Positions 42,601 to 50,874 of a DNA stretch of 50,874 bases are shown one piece after another. How positions within the stretch are numbered: position 1 is the stretch's first letter; every line of letters begins with the position of its first letter. Both the position numbers and the translations under genes were made by a program. This stretch comes from Oscillospiraceae bacterium (lineage in GTDB: Bacteria > Bacillota > Clostridia > Oscillospirales > Ruminococcaceae), in the NCBI GenBank assembly GCA_009781425.1, contig WQYC01000018.1, forward strand, positions 1 through 50,874, read 5' to 3'. The notes under the pieces were generated by a model. That model was not told the origin of the DNA. It searched no databases and saw nothing but the letters and a program-made list of their open reading frames with translations.

Positions 42601-42980
42601 AGGAGCCCGACACGCTCTTAAAGCAAGCCGATATGGAGCTGCGGCAAAAGCTTATAAATAATTTTGTTATTAATAACAGCGATAAATACAGGGAAATCAG
42701 CGACGCATTAAACTCGGGCGAGTTAAAAACAGCGCACAGATTAGCACATTCTTTGAAAAGCAGTGCGGCTCAGCTCGATATGCTTGCCCTGCGGACAGCC
42801 GCCGCAGACGTCGAAAAGCAGCTTAAAGACGGAGAAAACTTAGTAACGCCCGAGCAGCTAACCGCGCTTGAAGCGGAATTCGACGCCGTGCTGACGGAGC
42901 TGAAGCCGTTAGTGCTTGAGTCGCTGAAGGACACAACGGCGGAACCGCCCGCCGAATCGAAAGAGGAGTTAAAAATATGA
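39678..42980 (+). CDS. Hybrid histidine kinase: extracellular sensor, HAMP, GAF, kinase, receiver, HPt
   Basis: 1100 residues. Membrane helix about 27-48, extracellular Cache-like sensor to about 318, second helix 321-343, HAMP ([12 protein letters not shown]), GAF-like domain about 410-565, HisKA with His604 ([12 protein letters not shown]), HATPase_c to about 820, receiver with Asp903 ([13 protein letters not shown]), and HPt with His1024 ([11 protein letters not shown]). Start ATG at 39678 after AAGGGGG; a longer frame from 39642 lacks a ribosome site. The kinase-receiver-HPt part closely matches the next gene. Phosphate would pass His604, Asp903, His1024, then a separate receiver. Ligand unknown. 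ATGA overlap with the next gene. Confidence 0.93.
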   Translation: MGDTARTDGQEKKYKRKLAAQFRNINMLFIAFILAAVISVCAVLIYNLTDSASKDYARFYTNESINVLNAYLSKEISILRHAAESAEITEWFTDEEDPEKKAAAYQRMMFYADMFQIDSVYFAMTDSLNEYSVNSGISFEEFAPFDALNPDVLYDQWFFSAVEAGTDFSLNLDVDKITNTGRLWINYKVMDGGRAVGIICSALQFDYTFQQMFRQYETGYVISYIIDGEGHLQVTSDNPNPQLLQSGDAFEEKIHILDMNSDPAFISAVTNHLEYPQYLRDTEVITLSKGDYQYLSVAQIPSTDWSMVTLYSSNALFDVRAILLTVFAVLLLFVAYIAASYVLNLRLVIRPLERLTGSVSEYEKKGIYGIMRDDEIGELARTTQNAIKESEQQTQILLTTQKSLKTANTIANELLSSQFEHFTHDLQYCMGLMARCIGVTRVRIWKNHLVKGKLHCSQLYEWSEDAAPQYDNQYTNSISYDDAIPGWEAVLSANKCINSLVRDMSETERAQLSPQGILSLMVVPVFLKTKFWGFVGFDCCTAERVFTASEEVIIRSASLLFVNSLTRYEMNRHLLETTAELEAAVDEAHRANTTKSTFLANMSHEIRTPMNSIVGFAELALDNDLPPKIKDYFAKILSNSEWLLQIINDILDISKIESGKMELENIPFDIGDMFNACRALILPKAIEKGLTVHFYAEPIEGKRIYGDPTRLRQVLVNLLSNAVKFTNSGMVRMRALTTSTSAMKMTMCFEIKDSGIGIPEAELGRIFDPFTQAESGTTRKFGGSGLGLAITKTIIEMMGGKLIAESTPGVGSKFSFELSFDAVDIKSDDTDLERIVFDDTEKPRFEGEVLLCEDNTMNQQVIAEHLERVGLKAVVAENGKVGVDIVQSRAENGEKQFDLILMDIHMPVMDGLEAAAKINALNTGIPIAAITANIMTSDREIYTSLGMKDCIGKPFTSQELWRCLMKYLKPVSWQKEPDTLLKQADMELRQKLINNFVINNSDKYREISDALNSGELKTAHRLAHSLKSSAAQLDMLALRTAAADVEKQLKDGENLVTPEQLTALEAEFDAVLTELKPLVLESLKDTTAEPPAESKEELKI

Positions 42981-45900
42981 ACAGAAGATTCAACCGTGTA
43001 ATTTCGCTTGCGCTTGCCGCTGTGTTCTTGCTGTCGATGCTGTTGTTATCGGGCTGTGAGGTAGCTGAGCCGTATCAAAACGACAGGTTTACGGTTTACA
43101 CCTCCTTCCGCGATGTTCCGGGGATAACCCCGCAGGAAATAGCGGCAATCGAAGCACTTCAAAGAGAATACGATTATTTTACTTACGCGATGCCGCTAAG
43201 CACCGAAGCGTTTGAAAACGAACGCGGTGAAATCAGAGGCTATTCTGCTTTGCTGTGCGAGTGGCTGTCGGAGCTTTTCGAGATTGAATTCCGCGTTGAG
43301 CTGTATGAATGGCTTGATTTATTGGACGGCTTAGAAACGGGCGAGGTTTCGTTTACAGGCGACTTAATCGCTACAGAGGAACGTCAGAAAACTCACCACA
43401 TGACAAGCACAATCGCAACGCGCCATATCAAGAGCTATCGTTTGATTGACAGCGTTCCGCTTGCGGAAATCGCGCTTACCCGTCCGCTTCGCTATGGCTT
43501 CATGGAGGGGACTGCAACGATTAATTTAGTTACCTCTTCGCTTGATGAGGGCACATATGAAATCGTTACGCTTGAGGATTTTGAAAGCGTGCACGGCGCG
43601 CTCAAAAGCGGAGAAATTGACGTTTATTTCTACAGCGAGGTAGCAGGAATCAACTTTATTGAGCACAGCGATATAGTCGTATTAGATTATTTCCCGCTGA
43701 TTTATGTTTCGCTTTCTATGGCGACTCGAAACGACGCGCTGGAGCCGATAATTTCTGTAGTGGAAAAAATACTGCACAGCGACGGCTCAAAATATTTTGT
43801 TCATTTATATAATATTGGTCATAAGGAATATCTCAAATATAAGCTGCACAGCCAATTAACAAACGAAGAACGCAGGCATATAGCGCAAAATCCCGTCATT
43901 CCTGTTGCGGCGATTTACAGCAACTATCCGATTTGTTTTTATAACAACCGCGAGAATGAGTGGCAGGGGATTTTCTTTGACTTGATTGACGAGATTGAAT
44001 TAATCACAGGCTTGACATTTGACCTTAAAAACGACCAGCATACAGAATGGTCAGAAATGCAGGAAATGCTGAGAAACAGGGAAGTCGCTTTTGTTGCGGA
44101 TTTGATTTGGACGAAGGCGCGCGAGGAGCATTTTATCTGGGCTGACGTTTCGATTCAAAACGACGCTTACGCGCTTATTTCGAGAGCAGACCACCGCGCT
44201 ATTTCAACGAATGAAATTCTGCACGAGCGAGTCGGAGTCACCCGCGACACCGCTTATACCGCGATGTTTTTACAATGGTTCCCCGACCATGAGCATATCA
44301 CTTTTTATGACGGGATAGAAGAGTCCTTCATAGCCTTGCGTAACGGCGAGGTTGACATGGTTATGACCACGGAAAGAAGAATCATGTTCTTGACGCATTA
44401 TCAGGAGCTCACAGGCTATAAGGTCAATTATGTTTTCGACCAAGGAATCAGCACCCGCTTCGGTTTTAACAAGGAAGAAGAGGTTCTGCGCTCGATTATA
44501 AACAAAGCTCTCAACGCGATTGACACTAAAGGAATCTCAAACCAGTGGATGCGCAGAACCTTCGACTACCGCGCGAAGGTAGCAGAGGCACAGCGTCCGC
44601 TGTTTATCGGATTGTCCGTTATGCTGCTCGGCGTGCTTTTCATGATAGCTGTTTTGTTTTTGAGAAGCCGCCGCACAGGCAAGCGTTTAGAAGTGCTCGT
44701 AGGTGAGCGCACGTATGAGCTTGAGCTCGCTTCCCAAGCGAAGTCGGAGTTCTTAGCCAACATGAGCCATGAAATACGCACGCCGATGAACAGCGTCGTG
44801 GGCTTCTCGGAGCTCGCCTTAGACGAGGACGCGTCGCCTAAGGTAAAAGGCTATTTAGGCAATATATTGCAAAACTCGGAATGGTTATTGCAAATAATCA
44901 ATGATATTCTCGATATTTCTAAGATTGAAGCGGGGAAGCTTGAAATCGAAAGCGTTCCTTTTGACCTGCATGAATTGTTCACCGCTTGCCGCACGATGAT
45001 TACGCCTAAGGCAGACGCGAATGGGCTTTTACTGCATTTTTATGCAGAGCCGTCAATAGGAAAAATGCCGCTCGGCGACCCGACAAGGTTGCTGCAGGTG
45101 CTTATTAATCTTTTGTCGAACGCCGTGAAATTCACAAACACAGGCATAATCAAGCTTCAGTCGGCTATTGTTGAAAACAGCGAGGACACAGTCACCATGC
45201 TGTTTGAGGTCAAGGACACGGGTATAGGCATTACGGACGAGCAAATAAAAGGCATTTTCGACCCGTTTATGCAGGCGGAATCGGGCACGACGCGCAAGTA
45301 CGGCGGTACGGGGCTCGGGCTCGCAATCACGAAAAACCTAATAGAAATGATGGGTGGAAAGCTCACGGTTTTAAGTACGCCCGGCGTCGGCAGCAGGTTC
45401 GGCTTTCAGCTTAAATTTAAAACGATTGATGTTGACGACGAGCTTGTAATCGAGCATAAAAAATCCTCTGCAAGTATAAGTAAGCCTACCTTTGAGGGTG
45501 AGATTCTGCTTTGTGAGGATAATCCTATGAACCAGCAGGTTATAACCGAGCACTTGGCGAGAGTCGGACTCAAAACCGTTGTCGCCGAGAACGGCAAGGT
45601 CGGCGTAAACATGGTTAAAAGCCGCATGAAGGGCGGCAAGGAAGAGCATAAGAAGCAGTTCGATTTAGTATTCATGGATATACATATGCCTGTTATGGAC
45701 GGGCTTGAAGCGGCTGAAAAAATTCTCGCGCTTAACACAGGCGTTTCTGTCGTTGCTATGACGGCGAACATTATGTCAAACGACAAAGACCTTTACGCCG
45801 CGCTCGGCATGAAGGACTGCGTGGGCAAGCCGTTCACGTCGCAGGAGCTTTGGCGGTGTTTGGTAAAATATCTGAAGCCCGTGGAATGGAAGGAAGAAGA

Positions 45901-46438
45901 CGCGGCTCAGCGCGAGCAGGCGGATAAAAAACTACACCAGAATCTAATTAATAACTTCGTAAAAAATAACAGCGGAATCTTCGCGGAAATAACAAACGCT
46001 TTAAATTCCGAAGATGTAAAGACGGCGCACAGATTAGTGCATACCTTGAAAGGTAACGCGGGACAGCTTGGGAAAACGCTGTTACAGCAAGCCGCAGAGG
46101 AGGTCGAGCTTCAGCTTAAAGGCGAAGAAAGCTTGGTGACTGCGGAGCAGATGAACGCGCTTGAAACGGAATTGAACGCCGTTCTTGCGGAGCTTACGCC
46201 GCTCGTTTCGGAGCCGGCGGTGCAGGCGTCGGGAGAGCTGTTAGACAGCAGAGCCGTGCGCGAATTGCTGAATGAATTAGAGCCGCTGCTCAAAGAAAGT
46301 GACCCCGAGAGCATTGCGTTTATTGAGCGGCTCGGAAAAATACAGGGAAGCGGCGAGCTGATTCAGCAAATCGGAAACTTTGAGTTTAAGGAAGCTTGGC
46401 AAACGCTTATTCGTTTAAAGAAGAATATTTCGGAGTAA
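42977..46438 (+). CDS. Hybrid histidine kinase with two SBP-like sensor domains (BvgS/EvgS-like)
   Basis: 1153 residues. N-terminus has a lipoprotein signal with lipobox LLSGC (Cys27). Two periplasmic-binding-protein-like domains (about 35-285 and 300-530; the second has [18 protein letters not shown], typical of SBP_bac_3), a membrane helix 541-562, HisKA His598, HATPase_c, receiver Asp901 ([13 protein letters not shown]) and HPt His1022 ([13 protein letters not shown]). The tail extends about 100 residues past the HPt. Layout recalls BvgS/EvgS but without PAS. The solute sensed, perhaps an amino acid or peptide, is inference. Both lipid and helix anchors are unusual. Four-base overlap with the gene before. 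Confidence 0.92.
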   Translation: MNRRFNRVISLALAAVFLLSMLLLSGCEVAEPYQNDRFTVYTSFRDVPGITPQEIAAIEALQREYDYFTYAMPLSTEAFENERGEIRGYSALLCEWLSELFEIEFRVELYEWLDLLDGLETGEVSFTGDLIATEERQKTHHMTSTIATRHIKSYRLIDSVPLAEIALTRPLRYGFMEGTATINLVTSSLDEGTYEIVTLEDFESVHGALKSGEIDVYFYSEVAGINFIEHSDIVVLDYFPLIYVSLSMATRNDALEPIISVVEKILHSDGSKYFVHLYNIGHKEYLKYKLHSQLTNEERRHIAQNPVIPVAAIYSNYPICFYNNRENEWQGIFFDLIDEIELITGLTFDLKNDQHTEWSEMQEMLRNREVAFVADLIWTKAREEHFIWADVSIQNDAYALISRADHRAISTNEILHERVGVTRDTAYTAMFLQWFPDHEHITFYDGIEESFIALRNGEVDMVMTTERRIMFLTHYQELTGYKVNYVFDQGISTRFGFNKEEEVLRSIINKALNAIDTKGISNQWMRRTFDYRAKVAEAQRPLFIGLSVMLLGVLFMIAVLFLRSRRTGKRLEVLVGERTYELELASQAKSEFLANMSHEIRTPMNSVVGFSELALDEDASPKVKGYLGNILQNSEWLLQIINDILDISKIEAGKLEIESVPFDLHELFTACRTMITPKADANGLLLHFYAEPSIGKMPLGDPTRLLQVLINLLSNAVKFTNTGIIKLQSAIVENSEDTVTMLFEVKDTGIGITDEQIKGIFDPFMQAESGTTRKYGGTGLGLAITKNLIEMMGGKLTVLSTPGVGSRFGFQLKFKTIDVDDELVIEHKKSSASISKPTFEGEILLCEDNPMNQQVITEHLARVGLKTVVAENGKVGVNMVKSRMKGGKEEHKKQFDLVFMDIHMPVMDGLEAAEKILALNTGVSVVAMTANIMSNDKDLYAALGMKDCVGKPFTSQELWRCLVKYLKPVEWKEEDAAQREQADKKLHQNLINNFVKNNSGIFAEITNALNSEDVKTAHRLVHTLKGNAGQLGKTLLQQAAEEVELQLKGEESLVTAEQMNALETELNAVLAELTPLVSEPAVQASGELLDSRAVRELLNELEPLLKESDPESIAFIERLGKIQGSGELIQQIGNFEFKEAWQTLIRLKKNISE

Positions 46439-46442
46439 AAAC

Positions 46443-48632
46443 ATGGAAAAAAGAAACAGCATACTCATTGTAGATGACGATACCTCGAACCTCATGGAGC
46501 TGACTCATATCTTGAAGTCTGATTATAAAATCCATGCGGTGAGGGACGGTATTTCTGCCTTGGAAAAAGCGGCAGAGTATCTGCCTGACTTAATTTTGTT
46601 AGACGTGATTATGCCTGATATGAACGGGTTCGAGGTTCTTTCCGAGTTGAAAAAGTCTGAAAAAACCATGTCGATTCCTGTAATCTTTATAACAGGAATC
46701 AGCGCGGAAAGCAACGAGAGCGAGGGGCTCGCCATCGGTGCGGTGGACTATATCCGTAAGCCCTTTGACGCTACGGTGATTAAGCTCAGAGTCGGTCAGC
46801 AAATCAAGATTGTTAATCTTCAGCGGGACTTGGAATCAGCAGTTGAGGTTGCAGAAGCCGCGAATAAATCAAAGTCGTCGTTCTTAGCGAACATGAGCCA
46901 TGAAATCCGCACGCCCATGAACGCGATTATGGGAATCACCGATATAATGATGCAAAGCGAGAGGCTGTCTGACGAAACTGCGGACGGACTCGATAAAATC
47001 TACGCTTCAAGCGAAATGCTTCTCGGGATTATCAACGACATTTTAGACTTTTCTAAGATAGAAGCAGGTAAATTAGATATAATGCCGGCTGAATATAAGC
47101 TCGCGAGCTTAATCAGCGACGCCGTGCATTTGAATATGATGAGAATCGGGAACAGACCGATTAAGTTTGAGCTTCAGGTTGATGAAGATATTCCCGCAGT
47201 TTTAGTTGGCGATGAGCTGAGAATAAAACAGGTTTTAAACAACCTGCTGTCTAATGCGTTCAAGTACACGGACACAGGGACGGTTTCGTTAGCAGTTACA
47301 TTTGAGCCGTTAGCGGAAATTTGCAACGATTTTATAACGCTCATGTTCAGTGTCCGCGATACAGGGCACGGCATGACGGAAACGCAGTTAGACAAGCTGT
47401 TTGATGAATATTCCCGCTTTAACGAAGAATCCGCGAAGGCAATCGAAGGAACAGGGCTCGGACTCGCGATTACACAGCGGCTGATTAACCTTACGGGCGG
47501 CACGATTTTGGTGGAAAGTGAGCTTGGCAAAGGCTCGTTGTTCACGGTCAGCCTGCCGCAGAAAAAAGAAGGCAGTGCAGTTTTAGGCAAGGAAATAGTT
47601 GAAAATTTGTGCAAATTCCGCACAAATTATATGACGCACAGAAAGAGAAATCAAATCACCCGCAGTCTCATGCCTTACGGAAGCGTGCTGATTGTCGATG
47701 ATACGGAAACGAATCTGTTCGTTGCGGCGGGGCTCATGAAGCTGTATAAGCTGAGGATTGAAACCGCTTTGAGCGGGCAGGAGGTTATAGATAAAATTAA
47801 AAACGGCAGTGCTTATGACATTATTTTCATGGACCACATGATGCCTGAAATGGACGGGATTCAAGCGACTGTTAAGCTTCGCGAATTAGGCTATCACGCG
47901 CCTATAGTGGCTTTAACGGCGAACGCGGTAGCGGGGCAGTCTGAAATATTCCTCGCGAACGGCTTCGACGATTTTGTTTCTAAGCCGATAGATATTCACC
48001 GATTAGACTTGATTTTAAACAAGCATATCCGCGATAAACAGCCGCCCGAGGTCGTTGAAGCCGCGAATTTACAAGAAAATATTTCTGAGAAAGCAGGAAG
48101 CGCGCACGACTCTATGCTTTTTGAATCTGTAATCAGAGATACGCGCAAGGCGGTCGCTGTGCTTGAAGAGTTGCTCGGAAGAAACGCGTTTGAGGACGAG
48201 AACGACTTGCGGAGGTTCACCGTAACTGTTCACGGCATGAAGAGCTCGCTCGGCGCGATTAACGAAGCAGAGCTTTCAAAAACAGCGGCTATGCTTGAAG
48301 AAGCGGGGCGCGATAAGGATACAGAGCGCATAAAGCTGACCGCGCCTAAGTTTTTGAAGGAATTGCAAGCGTTACCGCAAAGACTCGAAGCAAAGCTGAA
48401 CCAAAACGGCGCAAACGATAAAGAAGAAGACGAAAGCTCCGAGGAATTCCGCGATAAGCTGACGGCTGTAATGGAAATGTGCGCGGATTATAACAGGAAG
48501 GGCGTTTTGGACGCGCTCGCCGGCTTCGGAAAATGCTCGGATAAGACAAAAGCATTACTTGATAATATAAAAGAATTAGTGCTTTACAGCGACTTTGACG
48601 AAGCGGAGCGCATGATACAGGAATATTTGTAA
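46443..48632 (+). CDS. Cytoplasmic hybrid kinase: receiver, kinase, receiver, HPt
   Basis: 729 residues, no membrane helix. N-terminal receiver with Asp54 (LILLDVIMPDMNG), HisKA His153 ([12 protein letters not shown]), HATPase_c (about 255-375), second receiver Asp464 (IIFMDHMMPEMDG), HPt His597 (VTVHGMKSSLG), and an extra helical tail of about 110 residues. The N-terminal receiver could accept phosphate from the HPt domains of the two membrane kinases, making this the integrator of the operon; that is inference. Its kinase core differs from the two upstream ones. Start ATG 46443; the ribosome site GGAG overlaps the preceding stop codon region. Confidence 0.92.
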   Translation: MEKRNSILIVDDDTSNLMELTHILKSDYKIHAVRDGISALEKAAEYLPDLILLDVIMPDMNGFEVLSELKKSEKTMSIPVIFITGISAESNESEGLAIGAVDYIRKPFDATVIKLRVGQQIKIVNLQRDLESAVEVAEAANKSKSSFLANMSHEIRTPMNAIMGITDIMMQSERLSDETADGLDKIYASSEMLLGIINDILDFSKIEAGKLDIMPAEYKLASLISDAVHLNMMRIGNRPIKFELQVDEDIPAVLVGDELRIKQVLNNLLSNAFKYTDTGTVSLAVTFEPLAEICNDFITLMFSVRDTGHGMTETQLDKLFDEYSRFNEESAKAIEGTGLGLAITQRLINLTGGTILVESELGKGSLFTVSLPQKKEGSAVLGKEIVENLCKFRTNYMTHRKRNQITRSLMPYGSVLIVDDTETNLFVAAGLMKLYKLRIETALSGQEVIDKIKNGSAYDIIFMDHMMPEMDGIQATVKLRELGYHAPIVALTANAVAGQSEIFLANGFDDFVSKPIDIHRLDLILNKHIRDKQPPEVVEAANLQENISEKAGSAHDSMLFESVIRDTRKAVAVLEELLGRNAFEDENDLRRFTVTVHGMKSSLGAINEAELSKTAAMLEEAGRDKDTERIKLTAPKFLKELQALPQRLEAKLNQNGANDKEEDESSEEFRDKLTAVMEMCADYNRKGVLDALAGFGKCSDKTKALLDNIKELVLYSDFDEAERMIQEYL

Positions 48633-48664
48633 AAATATTTGCAACCTTTTGCATATTTGTTTTG

Positions 48665-48678
48665 TGTTACAGGTAACA
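48665..48678. promoter_or_regulatory. Palindrome before the beta-propeller gene
   Basis: TGTTAC-AG-GTAACA in the 75-base gap after the kinase operon. No convincing -35/-10 pair was found nearby, so it may be an operator or a small hairpin; no U-tract follows. Confidence 0.35.
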
Positions 48679-48707
48679 GCATAAATTTTACGGGAGGAAA
48701 TAATATA

Positions 48708-50874
48708 ATGAAAAAGCGTATTTTAGCGATGATTCTTGTAACCGCAATGCTTCTTACGTTCGCCGCCTGCGCAGGCAAGGAAGACGGCGAGCCCGACGGC
48801 GAAACCCGCAGACGCGGCGGTAATGACAGCGAGCTGATTCAAACCCAAACCTCGGCGCAAGGCGTGAGCGTGCTTGCTTCCGATTATGACGAAATTTACA
48901 CCATGATTATGGAGCTTAACGAGCGTAATAACGCGCGTTACGCGACTTCAGCCCGCGACGGTGCAGTTGCGGTGGCGGAAGGGGCATCATTTGATGATTC
49001 CGCAGATATGGCTCCGATGGCGAATATGATGTTAGGGGAAGAGGCAGAAGTAGCATACGACGCGCCTGCGGGCGGCGGCGGCGACATGGCTATGGGCGGC
49101 GGAAACGGAAGCGACGACTTCTCCGATACTAACAACCAAGTCGAGGGCGTGCAGGAAAGCGACATTGTTAAAACCGACGGTAAAAATATTTACATCACTA
49201 CCGGAGCAGACAACAGCGTAAATGTAATTGCTGTCAATAACGGCAATATGGAGCATATCGCGAAGATTCAAAACAGCAGAGAAAATGCAAACGTGCGCGA
49301 AATGCTACTTTATGACGGCAAATTAATTATAATTTGGAGCAGCTGGGAGCAGGTCGAGATTCAACCCTTGAACAGCGATGATGAAGCAGCGCAGAACAGA
49401 ATGATGGATTATTACTGGGGCTGGGGAAAATATCACTGGGTTAACGAAACGATTGTAGATATTTATGCCACGAACGGCTCGTTTGACGGTCCTATTTACA
49501 CCTACACGCAGAGCGGCTGGTACAATTCCACCCGCATGATAGGCAGTAACATCTACATTATAAGCAATTTTAACCCGCCGAATATGATGCAGTTCGCAAG
49601 AGAAGACCTGCAGTTTTATATTCCGTCGTACAGCGTAAACGGCAATGTGGATTATGTCCCCGCGAATGCAATCGTGCTCCCCGACAAGCTTGAATACGTT
49701 GAGTATACAGTAATCGGCGGGCTTGACATTAATAACAGCCAGAGCGAAACGCTTGTTTCAATTACCTCGAGCCTCGGCGGTTCGCATATGATTTATTCCT
49801 CGCTGAATAATATCTACCTCACGAGAACCGATTATGAATACGGCGACGACTGGTCATGGTGGCAGAATTATACTGTGATTAATAAGTTTTCTGTTTCTGC
49901 AGGCAAGGTAAGCTTCGTGGCTTCGGGCAGAGTAAAAGGTAACGTCGGGACGCAGTTCTACATGGACGAACACAACGGTATTTTCAGAATTGTTACAGAG
50001 GTTTGGGGAGAGGTTGAGCCCACGGACAATAACTGGTGGGGGAACTGGGGCCCGCACGGCGCGTCGCTTTACACCATGGACGCGAACCTAAACGTGCTTG
50101 ACGAGGTTCATCAAATCGGCTTCGGCGAGAACGTCCAGTCCGTCCGCTTTGACGGCGACATTGGCTACATTGTAACCTTCTTTATGGTTGACCCGCTGTT
50201 CTCGTTTGACCTCAGCGACCCGCGCAATATAGTGCAGCTTGACGAGCTTAAAATCCCCGGCTTCTCGCGTTATATGCACAGGTGGGCAGACGGATTGTTG
50301 CTCGGTATCGGCGTTGACGCTGACGAGGAGGACGGCATGAGAACAGGCTTGAAGGTGTCTATGTTCGATACCTCCGATAACGAGAACCTGTCGGAAAAGC
50401 ACGTTTATATAATCGAAATGGCTAATGAAAATAACAATCAGGACTGGTGGTCAGACGATTGGGCGTGGTCGTGGTTCTGGAGCCCTGCCGAGCATCAGCA
50501 TAAATCAATTCTGATTTGCCCCGATAAAAATATTATCGGCTTCCCGTACACCTATTCCTTCAGCAGCAGGAATCACTGGACGCAGGAAATGATGTACGTA
50601 ATCTTCTCTTACGACGCGGACAATGGCTTCACACTTTTAAATGAATTTGTTTATGATACCGGCGATGATGATAGCTGGTGGTACGGAAACGGCTTCCAGC
50701 GCGGGCTTTATATCGGTGATTATTTGTACGTAATTGCAGACGACAGAGTAATTTCTGCACATTTAAGCACTGCCGAAATAGTACAGGAGCTTCGCTTCTT
50801 CGACGTTGCAAAATGGTACGCAGATATGCAGGCGCAGTGGGAGCTTGAGTGGGCGCAGTGGGAAGAAGAATGGC
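48708..50874 (+). CDS. Beta-propeller domain lipoprotein (3' end outside window)
   Basis: 722 codons visible, no stop before the window edge. ATG at 48708 follows GGGAGG. Lipoprotein signal peptide with lipobox TFAAC (Cys21). A low-complexity Ala/Gly/Met/Asp-rich stretch (about 85-140) leads into TNNQVEGVQESDIVKTDG (about 141-158), the hallmark opening of the secreted beta-propeller family of Pfam PF09826. Repeated blade-like segments and many Trp follow (DWWSDDWAWSWFW). Surface-attached; molecular role of the family is unknown. Encoded right after three sensor kinases, so it may be their target or a ligand-binding partner, by position only. Confidence 0.88.
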   Translation, partial: MKKRILAMILVTAMLLTFAACAGKEDGEPDGETRRRGGNDSELIQTQTSAQGVSVLASDYDEIYTMIMELNERNNARYATSARDGAVAVAEGASFDDSADMAPMANMMLGEEAEVAYDAPAGGGGDMAMGGGNGSDDFSDTNNQVEGVQESDIVKTDGKNIYITTGADNSVNVIAVNNGNMEHIAKIQNSRENANVREMLLYDGKLIIIWSSWEQVEIQPLNSDDEAAQNRMMDYYWGWGKYHWVNETIVDIYATNGSFDGPIYTYTQSGWYNSTRMIGSNIYIISNFNPPNMMQFAREDLQFYIPSYSVNGNVDYVPANAIVLPDKLEYVEYTVIGGLDINNSQSETLVSITSSLGGSHMIYSSLNNIYLTRTDYEYGDDWSWWQNYTVINKFSVSAGKVSFVASGRVKGNVGTQFYMDEHNGIFRIVTEVWGEVEPTDNNWWGNWGPHGASLYTMDANLNVLDEVHQIGFGENVQSVRFDGDIGYIVTFFMVDPLFSFDLSDPRNIVQLDELKIPGFSRYMHRWADGLLLGIGVDADEEDGMRTGLKVSMFDTSDNENLSEKHVYIIEMANENNNQDWWSDDWAWSWFWSPAEHQHKSILICPDKNIIGFPYTYSFSSRNHWTQEMMYVIFSYDADNGFTLLNEFVYDTGDDDSWWYGNGFQRGLYIGDYLYVIADDRVISAHLSTAEIVQELRFFDVAKWYADMQAQWELEWAQWEEEW

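Overview
The window reads as one contiguous stretch of a low-to-medium GC Gram-positive chromosome, most likely an anaerobic gut- or rumen-type Clostridia (Oscillospiraceae/Ruminococcaceae-like). The reasons are strong AGGAGG-type ribosome sites with ATG, GTG and TTG starts, sigma-70 promoters with 17-base spacers and frequent TGTGC-extended -10 boxes, the gene order rplS-lepB-rbgA-rnhB-yraN, a long-form ribosome hibernation factor, a secreted protein with a type I dockerin, L-arabinose genes and many small lipoproteins. The species assignment is inference. No tRNA, rRNA, CRISPR array, integrase or transposase gene was seen, and there is no gene-free stretch longer than about 220 bases.

Layout. 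1-1317: the tail of galactokinase and an unknown lipoprotein. 1342-7440: a ribosome, secretion and RNA housekeeping run (rplS with a structured leader, lepB, rbgA, rnhB, yraN), an AT-rich alpha/beta hydrolase, then thrC and a metallophosphoesterase. 7457-13485: proteostasis and RNA turnover (tig, clpP, clpX, rpsO, pnp). 13490-19206 (minus strand): an HTH-methyltransferase fusion and a four-gene operon in which the two halves of a heterodimeric ABC exporter bracket an SRPBCC protein and an LRR-like protein. 19211-22935: a GH26-like glycosidase gene diverging from araA-araD. 22953-28667 (minus strand): gdhA, a metallo-beta-lactamase-fold hydrolase, rlmN, an HD-GYP protein, a DUF218/YdcF protein and a radical SAM protein whose mRNA looks leaderless. 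28683-31803: a histidine phosphatase, the dockerin protein, and an XRE regulator/ImmA-type peptidase pair facing a second, related XRE regulator. 31883-38950: two GNAT acetyltransferases and the arginine genes argC-(methyltransferase)-argJ-argB-argD-argF. 38966-39597: hpf. 39610-48632: three consecutive hybrid histidine kinases. 48708-end: a beta-propeller lipoprotein that runs off the window.

How it works together. The arg genes cover N-acetylglutamate to citrulline, with ArgJ recycling the acetyl group; argG and argH are not here. araA and araD supply two of the three steps from L-arabinose to xylulose-5-phosphate; ribulokinase is not here. The three hybrid kinases hold four receiver and three HPt domains in total but no DNA-binding output in the operon. 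The first two share nearly identical kinase-receiver-HPt cores behind different sensors, which looks like tandem duplication with sensor replacement.

Most interesting non-gene structure: five short hairpins beginning GTAGGG, all oriented with and just upstream of the next gene; a 116-bp MITE-like inverted repeat between argJ and argB; and a related-looking double hairpin that sits in frame inside argC and is translated.
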